45,930 nt of DNA, from the NCBI GenBank assembly GCA_012519415.1, contig JAAYQG010000036.1, forward strand, positions 1-45,930, in the 5' to 3' direction. Both the position numbers and the translations under genes were made by a program. The notes beneath the pieces were generated by a model, which was not told the origin of the DNA, ran no database searches, and saw only the letters and a list, made by a program, of their open reading frames with translations. This document shows positions 41,835 to 45,930 of the stretch, piece by piece; position 1 is the first letter of the stretch; each line of letters opens with the position of its first letter. Source of the DNA: Treponema sp. GTDB lineage: Bacteria > Spirochaetota > Spirochaetia > Treponematales > Treponemataceae.

Positions 41835-42734
41835 ATGAAAAGCAAAGCTGAAATTGCTGAAGAACAAAAAGCTTATATCGATAGCTTAAAGCAAAAAACA
41901 GTAGATTTTTTATATACGATTGATAAATCTCAAATTGAAACAATTCTTCTTTCCGGAGCTGTTGCACGCGGGGATTTTTTTCCGGAACAAGATAGATTTT
42001 CATGTTCGTGTCGGAAAATTTTATACGGTGATACTTGCTTTCATAATAGCGAAAATAAATTTTTAAATATGTTTTCAACCAAGAATATCATTGAATGTTC
42101 CAAAGCTGAATTTGTAGATTTAACTGTTATGAGAAAAGAAAATTCCAATATAAAAGCCGAAGATATTTTTGGGAAAAACGAAGATAAAAACGTTCCGTCT
42201 TTACACAGCATTAAGCGAAATAAAATTTGGTATAAAATAAATTTTATTGATTTTGTGAATTTTGAATCTTTTAGACAAATGCAAATTCCGCAACGAAGTG
42301 AATTGCTTGAATCTAGAATTCTTTACGATATAAACCAAAAATATCAAAACGAGCTAATGCAAATTGATATTTGGTCACGGGTAGATTTTAAAAAGCAGCT
42401 CCTCGAGGAATTCAAGTATATTATTTATTTGCTTGGTGAACATAAAATTGATCGCTGGAATCGTCATCAAGTATATGTTCAAATGAATAAAAACTTAAAT
42501 GCGGCAATAAGAACTTCAATTCATTGTCTTTATTATATAAACGGTCTTTATTATGCTGCTGAAGATAAATGCTTGTATTATTCACTTTCGCTTGAAAAAA
42601 TACCTGAAAATTATTCTCGAATTATATTTGATTTATGTACCCAAAAATTAAACGATGAAAAAGATTATTTTCGTCGTGAAAGCATTTTTAAATCTGAAAT
42701 TTTGCGATATATCGAACAATTCATTTATCTTTAA
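41835..42734 (+). CDS. Nucleotidyltransferase-fold hypothetical protein
   Basis: A 299-aa soluble protein. The segment ILLSGAVARGDFFPEQDRFS (about 48-67) resembles the G-S/G-x-A-R-G-D hairpin of minimal nucleotidyltransferases, and FVDLTVMRKEN (about 102-112) could supply the second acidic strand. The second half is helical with FRQMQIPQRSELLESRILYD and aromatic-rich helices, as in DUF4037-like or aminoglycoside nucleotidyltransferase relatives. The catalytic D-x-D is not perfectly clear, so activity is uncertain. ATG 41835 is chosen for the GAGAGAG upstream. It stands alone. Confidence 0.6.
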   Translation: MKSKAEIAEEQKAYIDSLKQKTVDFLYTIDKSQIETILLSGAVARGDFFPEQDRFSCSCRKILYGDTCFHNSENKFLNMFSTKNIIECSKAEFVDLTVMRKENSNIKAEDIFGKNEDKNVPSLHSIKRNKIWYKINFIDFVNFESFRQMQIPQRSELLESRILYDINQKYQNELMQIDIWSRVDFKKQLLEEFKYIIYLLGEHKIDRWNRHQVYVQMNKNLNAAIRTSIHCLYYINGLYYAAEDKCLYYSLSLEKIPENYSRIIFDLCTQKLNDEKDYFRRESIFKSEILRYIEQFIYL

Positions 42735-42827
42735 TTTTATTTTTGAAAATATTTTCGATGTGTTTTGAGTAATTGCTGATTTTCGAAAAATATTCACGAA
42801 ATTCAGTTTGAAATTCAGTTTGCTGAT

Positions 42828-43196
42828 TTAATTTTTATTTTTCTCATAAATTCGCGGAAAAAATAAAAGCAAAAAAACAGACATAAAAACTGTTATGGTA
42901 AGAATAAAAACCAAATCCAACAAAGGGCTTTTTTTGAAATATAAAATTAAAGTTGAAAAAATACCGCTTTGAAGTACAAATAACATTGTATGTGGAACTT
43001 GTTTGTTGTTTTTTAAGAAAAAAAAGAGTAACAAAAATTCTGCCAAAGCATAACCAAAAAGTATATGAACGGCTACAGAAAATTCCAATTTTTTTATATA
43101 AATGCAGAGAGCAGATGCTAAAATTATTGCAAAAAAACGCAAGCTTGAGATTAATAAGTCGATTTTTTTACTACTACAGATTTCTTCTCTATTCAT
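42828..43196 (-). CDS. Small four-helix membrane protein (122 aa)
   Basis: Four hydrophobic helices cover residues about 17-33, 38-58, 70-86 and 92-115, with basic cytoplasmic ends (KIYEKNKN). The plan resembles ATP synthase protein I-like or small permease subunits, but no motif is decisive. The flanks are AT-rich and there is no operon partner. Confidence 0.5.
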   Translation of the reverse strand: MNREEICSSKKIDLLISSLRFFAIILASALCIYIKKLEFSVAVHILFGYALAEFLLLFFFLKNNKQVPHTMLFVLQSGIFSTLILYFKKSPLLDLVFILTITVFMSVFLLLFFPRIYEKNKN

Positions 43197-43489
43197 ATTC
43201 GTTAAGCTTTTAAAAATAAAATTAAAAAGGAATTGATGTCAAAAACTCAAAAATTACTTGAGAAATTATAACGTCTTTTTAATTTAAAAGCATCAGTATC
43301 ATCCTACTATTTGCATTATCTAATATCGCTTTATTCGATGCAACTTCCTTGCTTTATTCCTCTTTATTAAGACTCTTTCTTAATTTGTTCCGGCATTCTA
43401 TACATATCTTTTTATGCATACATTTGCTTGAGTTGCATTTGTGTACATTGTCTAATTCCATGAAATCTGTATCTTTGTGAAAATAAATA
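43197..43489. other. Gene-free stretch
   Basis: No coding potential or clear signal apart from a short inverted repeat near 43244-43260 (CTCAA-AAATTAC-TTGAG) and the terminator that follows at 43490. Confidence 0.3.
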
Positions 43490-43524
43490 AACCCCGACAC
43501 ATTGCATCGCATTGCATCGGGGTT
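43490..43524 (-). terminator. Intrinsic terminator of the SYLF gene
   Basis: AACCCCGA (43490-43497) pairs with TCGGGGTT (43517-43524); on the minus strand the hairpin is followed by TTTATTTATTTT. It lies about 60 bp beyond the stop of the SYLF gene. The loop holds a direct repeat of GCAATG. Confidence 0.7.
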
Positions 43525-43584
43525 ATTCTCTAAAGTTTTATTTACAAAGCTACGTTTTTAAAATCAATTTTATAAGCTTTGAGG

Positions 43585-44145
43585 TTATCGCTTAATTCGA
43601 GAAATTTTTGTTCCCTCAAGAGAAAGATTATACATAAGACCTTTCTGGTCAAGAATAAAAGCAAGAACCGGTTTTTCTTCTGTGTAGTTAGTATCAACAG
43701 TAGCACCAACTCCAAATGTAATAACTGCAACAGAAGCATCTACGCCGGCTTTCCAACCATCGCTGTCAACAAACTTGTTATAAGCATCTTTTGTCATAAA
43801 AAGATAAATAACAGTTTTTTTCTGACCGCCAAGCTGCCAACCGACAGACGCTGAAGCTGTGCTGTAATATTCAATAGTTTTCTTGCCTTTTAACAAAGCT
43901 CCTTCACCATATTCGCCGCCAAGTCCAACACCGACCTTGTAAACTTCAGGAAAAACCAACATACCTACAGCTTGATTCAAAAGGTTCGGTACGCCTTTTT
44001 GAGCTTTGAAAATCTCAAGAGCATCTCTAACTCCAATATCAATGGCTTCTGCGGACTTCGCAAACATCATCGTAGGAATAAACAACGAAATAACAAGAAC
44101 TATTGCAAGGGCTGTACCAATTTTATTTATTTTTCGTGTTTTCAT
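43585..44145 (-). CDS. Exported SYLF/YSC84-domain protein
   Basis: A 186-aa protein with a signal peptide (MKTRKINKIGTALAIVLVIS, cleavage near MFA-KS). The SYLF domain follows: AVGMLVFPEVYKVGVGLGGE, YGEGALL, YYSTASASVGWQLGGQKKTV and an end with GVDASVAVITFGVGATVDTN. SYLF proteins bind lipids or form periplasmic/outer-membrane-associated barrels; bacterial function is poorly known. ATG 44145 is preceded by AGGAGGATTTTG; the frame is open one codon further (TTG). Monocistronic with its own terminator. Confidence 0.85.
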   Translation of the reverse strand: MKTRKINKIGTALAIVLVISLFIPTMMFAKSAEAIDIGVRDALEIFKAQKGVPNLLNQAVGMLVFPEVYKVGVGLGGEYGEGALLKGKKTIEYYSTASASVGWQLGGQKKTVIYLFMTKDAYNKFVDSDGWKAGVDASVAVITFGVGATVDTNYTEEKPVLAFILDQKGLMYNLSLEGTKISRIKR

Positions 44146-44562
44146 CAAAATCCTCCTATTAAATAAATAAAAGTTCTAATGGAAATGTATTGAATGCATA
44201 ATTAATTGCATAAATTAAGAATTTAGTGCATAAAATCTGCAAACTTTAAGATAAAGCAACATACTCTCGCAACATTATAAACAGTTTTTCTGAAAAAATG
44301 TAACAAAAATTACAAAAAAAGTGAATGTAGTAATTCGTAAGCGATTTTGTCCAAAGGATTCGTAAGGAGAGAAAATCTTCCCTACATGAACACATTAGTC
44401 TGATATAGCGAGTTTTGTAAAAGATGTTTTAAATCCGGAATCACCGAAAATTCGCAACTACAAACGAGTGAACAAAAAGAGATGAAATAATAAATTGACA
44501 ATACAGTTTTTGAAAATTATAATCAAATCATTTATTAGATAATATTAATTATTGGAGTGAAA
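44146..44562. other. Gene-free divergent promoter region
   Basis: AT-rich region between the SYLF gene and the SUMF1-type gene. I see no convincing promoter pair with correct spacing, no repeat unit and no open frame; only the AGGAGG of the SYLF gene near 44151-44156 and the GGAG of the SUMF1 gene near 44554-44557 stand out. Confidence 0.3.
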
Positions 44563-45333
44563 ATGAAAAAAATAAAAATGTTTTGTATGTTTTTTGTCTT
44601 AGCAATTTTGCTTATTCCTGTTTGTTTTGCAGATTCTGAAACAGATGCTTTCTTTAGCACCATGAACATAAAAATGGAAGAACTTCCGGATATGAATTTA
44701 AAAATCTCAAATACAGAAATAACACAGAAACTATTTGTAGCAATTATGGGTGAAAACCAGAGCTATTTCAAAGGTGAAAATATGCCGGCAGATAGCGCAA
44801 GTTGGTATGATGCTATTTATTTTTGTAATTTGTTAAGTGAAAAACTTGGACTTGAGCCTGTTTATATAGTCAACGGAAATACTGACGTATCTAAATGGAA
44901 TTATACCCCCTTAAGAGGAAAGTCTATTGATGGGAATATTGCACAAGATTTAGATGTTTCCGGTTTTAGGCTTCCAACAATTAAAGAATGGAGTTATGCG
45001 GCACTTGGCGGTGAAATGTATGATTTTGCAGGAAGCGACACTGTTGATACAGTTGCATGGCATTGGCAGAATAGCGATTACAAACCTCATGAAGTTGCAC
45101 AGAAAAAACCAAACAAATACAATCTTTATGATATGAGTGGTAATTTGATAGAATGGGTTTGGGAGTCAACTGATGGCAAAGCTAACGGGAAAAGGCGTAT
45201 TGTCTGCGGAGGATGCTGGGGTATGTATGCTGACAAAATGAAATTAAATGATTTTTATTATTACCCAACAAAAAGCAGAGAAAAGTTTATCGGTTTTCGA
45301 ATTGTTTGCAAATCAAGCAAAAATGAAACATAG
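44563..45333 (+). CDS. Exported SUMF1/formylglycine-generating-enzyme-fold protein
   Basis: A 256-aa protein with a signal peptide ending near CFA-DS. It follows the SUMF1 fold in order: NTEITQKLFVAIMGENQSYF, PADSASWYDAIYFCNLLSEK, SGFRLPTIKEWSYAALGG, YNLYDMSGNLIEWVWE and RRIVCGGCWG, ending IGFRIVCKS. True formylglycine generators need the C-x-x-x-x-C copper pair; only GGCWG and a few other cysteines are seen, so activity on sulfatases is not assured. Treponemes carry many such proteins. ATG 44563 sits behind GGAG at 44554-44557. Confidence 0.85.
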   Translation: MKKIKMFCMFFVLAILLIPVCFADSETDAFFSTMNIKMEELPDMNLKISNTEITQKLFVAIMGENQSYFKGENMPADSASWYDAIYFCNLLSEKLGLEPVYIVNGNTDVSKWNYTPLRGKSIDGNIAQDLDVSGFRLPTIKEWSYAALGGEMYDFAGSDTVDTVAWHWQNSDYKPHEVAQKKPNKYNLYDMSGNLIEWVWESTDGKANGKRRIVCGGCWGMYADKMKLNDFYYYPTKSREKFIGFRIVCKSSKNET

Positions 45334-45356
45334 ATACCAAATCTAATATATTAATT

Positions 45357-45389
45357 AAGCCTTGTATTTTGTCGAAAACAACAAGGCTT
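45357..45389. terminator. Stem-loop downstream of the SUMF1-type gene
   Basis: AAGCCTTGT / ACAAGGCTT, 9 bp perfect, extended inside by TTTT/AAAA around a GTCG tip. It starts 24 bp after the stop codon. There is no T-run, so it would work as a mRNA 3' end or a Rho-assisted terminator rather than a classical one. Confidence 0.5.
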
Positions 45390-45598
45390 AGCCGTACAAT
45401 CCTTAATTTATTGTATATCCTCAAGCAATGTCGCAAATTTTTGATTTGCTTTGATATGTTTCCTTGATTAGCAAAGTGCAAGATACAAACATTAATACCG
45501 TACAAAATAAAAATGTTCTTGAAGTCGAGGCAAACACTGTCGGTGAAAAACCACTAAGACCTTTTGTCAACACAATTTTCACAGCAGTTTAAGGTGTA

Positions 45599-45697
45599 TC
45601 ATGCCGCTTGTTCTACCAGATCAACGATCTGGAATGATTGATACATTTCATCCGGGTTTAGGTACCCAACTCCCTGATAAAACCGCTCCGTATTGCT
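45599..45697 (-). pseudogene. Remnant of an IS3-family transposase (C-terminal end)
   Basis: On the minus strand SNTERFYQGVGYLNPDEMYQ, then SFQIVDLVEQAA and TGA. The pattern (N-x-E-R-x-x-x-G-x-G-Y-L-x-P-x-E) is the end of the IS3-type rve domain. An in-frame TAA lies just upstream and the rest of the gene is missing. The insertion sequence has been largely deleted. Confidence 0.7.
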
Positions 45698-45769
45698 TTA
45701 TGTAACTAGGCTTCATGAAAAAGTCTTTTAAGTAACCATAAATATGAATTATAAAAAGATTCGACCTGT

Positions 45770-45930
45770 TTATAATCGTTTTTTTACTGTAATAGTAACA
45801 TTGTAGTTATTCCAACTTAATTTTTCGATATATGTGTATCCATCAACAACACTGATTGTCATTTTTGCGCCAAACTCAACTGCCGCTCCCGCTTTCCCTC
45901 TAACGATCGGTCGCACATGCGGTTGACTTA
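45770..45930 (-). pseudogene. Partial IS5-type (IS1182-like) transposase entering from the right edge
   Basis: Minus-strand frame SQPHVRPIVRGKAGAAVEFG, then AKMTISVVDGYTYIEKLSW and NNYN, matches the central part of IS5/IS1182-type DDE transposases. The reading frame then leaves the conserved sequence (VTITVKKRL) and stops at 45770-45772, so the 3' half is lost. The 5' part lies beyond the window. It adds to the IS debris next to the IS3 remnant. Confidence 0.75.

Noticed and set aside
41731-42078. 115-aa minus-strand frame
   Set aside because: Overlaps the start of the nucleotidyltransferase-like gene and its ribosome site; low-complexity and Tyr/Phe-rich.
1-45930. tRNA, rRNA or prophage genes
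   Set aside because: I found no cloverleaf-like sequence, rRNA segment, integrase or phage structural gene on either strand; a short tRNA could still be missed without a covariance search.

Overview
The window looks like chromosomal DNA of an anaerobic spirochaete, most probably a Treponema. The base composition is AT-rich. The gene set is host-associated and anaerobic: a BMP-lipoprotein (PnrA/TmpC-type) ABC importer, an extracytoplasmic flavin reductase with its ApbE flavin transferase, a Gx transporter/NusG_II pair, CheW, and a MurA with Asp in place of the catalytic Cys. Genus-level assignment is inference; there is no rRNA or tRNA in the window.

Layout. 1-1.6 kb: two orphan membrane proteins, one with the CrtO-acyltransferase signature. 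1.7-4.9 kb: ferrous-iron module, with a DtxR-family regulator divergent from feoA, feoB and a FeoB-associated Cys-rich peptide; feoB carries a one-base frameshift in an A7 run. 4.9-8.3 kb: accessory island with a TraB/TIKI-like orphan gene, a RHH/PIN (VapBC-type) toxin-antitoxin pair and a DUF4143 ATPase, punctuated by copies of a ~45-bp palindromic repeat, some followed at once by a strong promoter. 8.3-9.6 kb: MATE exporter. 10.2-15.2 kb: extracytoplasmic electron-transfer cluster. 15.4-18.9 kb: SGNH sialate-O-acetylesterase-like enzyme and murA. 19.2-24.3 kb: BMP lipoprotein plus ABC transporter operon, with an internal terminator behind the lipoprotein gene. 24.5-31.3 kb: GT-C-like membrane protein, a membrane-protein/membrane-anchored LuxR pair, a YbiT-like ABC-F and a DEAD-box helicase. 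31.4-31.9 kb: an unusual non-coding array of four stem-loop units. 32-34.5 kb: zupT and a diguanylate cyclase. 34.5-36.8 kb: second accessory island (RhuM, a three-gene cluster of small proteins) with more copies of the palindromic repeat. 37-45.3 kb: pyrF, metallophosphoesterase, cheW, a HisA-HisI-HisE fusion, a TPR protein, a nucleotidyltransferase-like protein, a SYLF protein and a SUMF1-type protein. 45.6-45.9 kb: remnants of IS3- and IS5-type transposases.

The most distinctive signal is the repeat TTGATTCC-GTA-GGAATCAA followed by CAAATCCGTGTGAC. Seven copies occur, all in the same orientation and all confined to the two accessory islands. One copy shows a compensatory base-pair change in its stem, two copies sit 9-10 nt before a TTGACT-17-TATAAT promoter, one supplies the last codons and stop of a diguanylate cyclase, and two share a ~115-bp extended version carrying its own promoter. 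Together they look like boundary elements of a cassette-like system, although no recombinase gene is present in the window.
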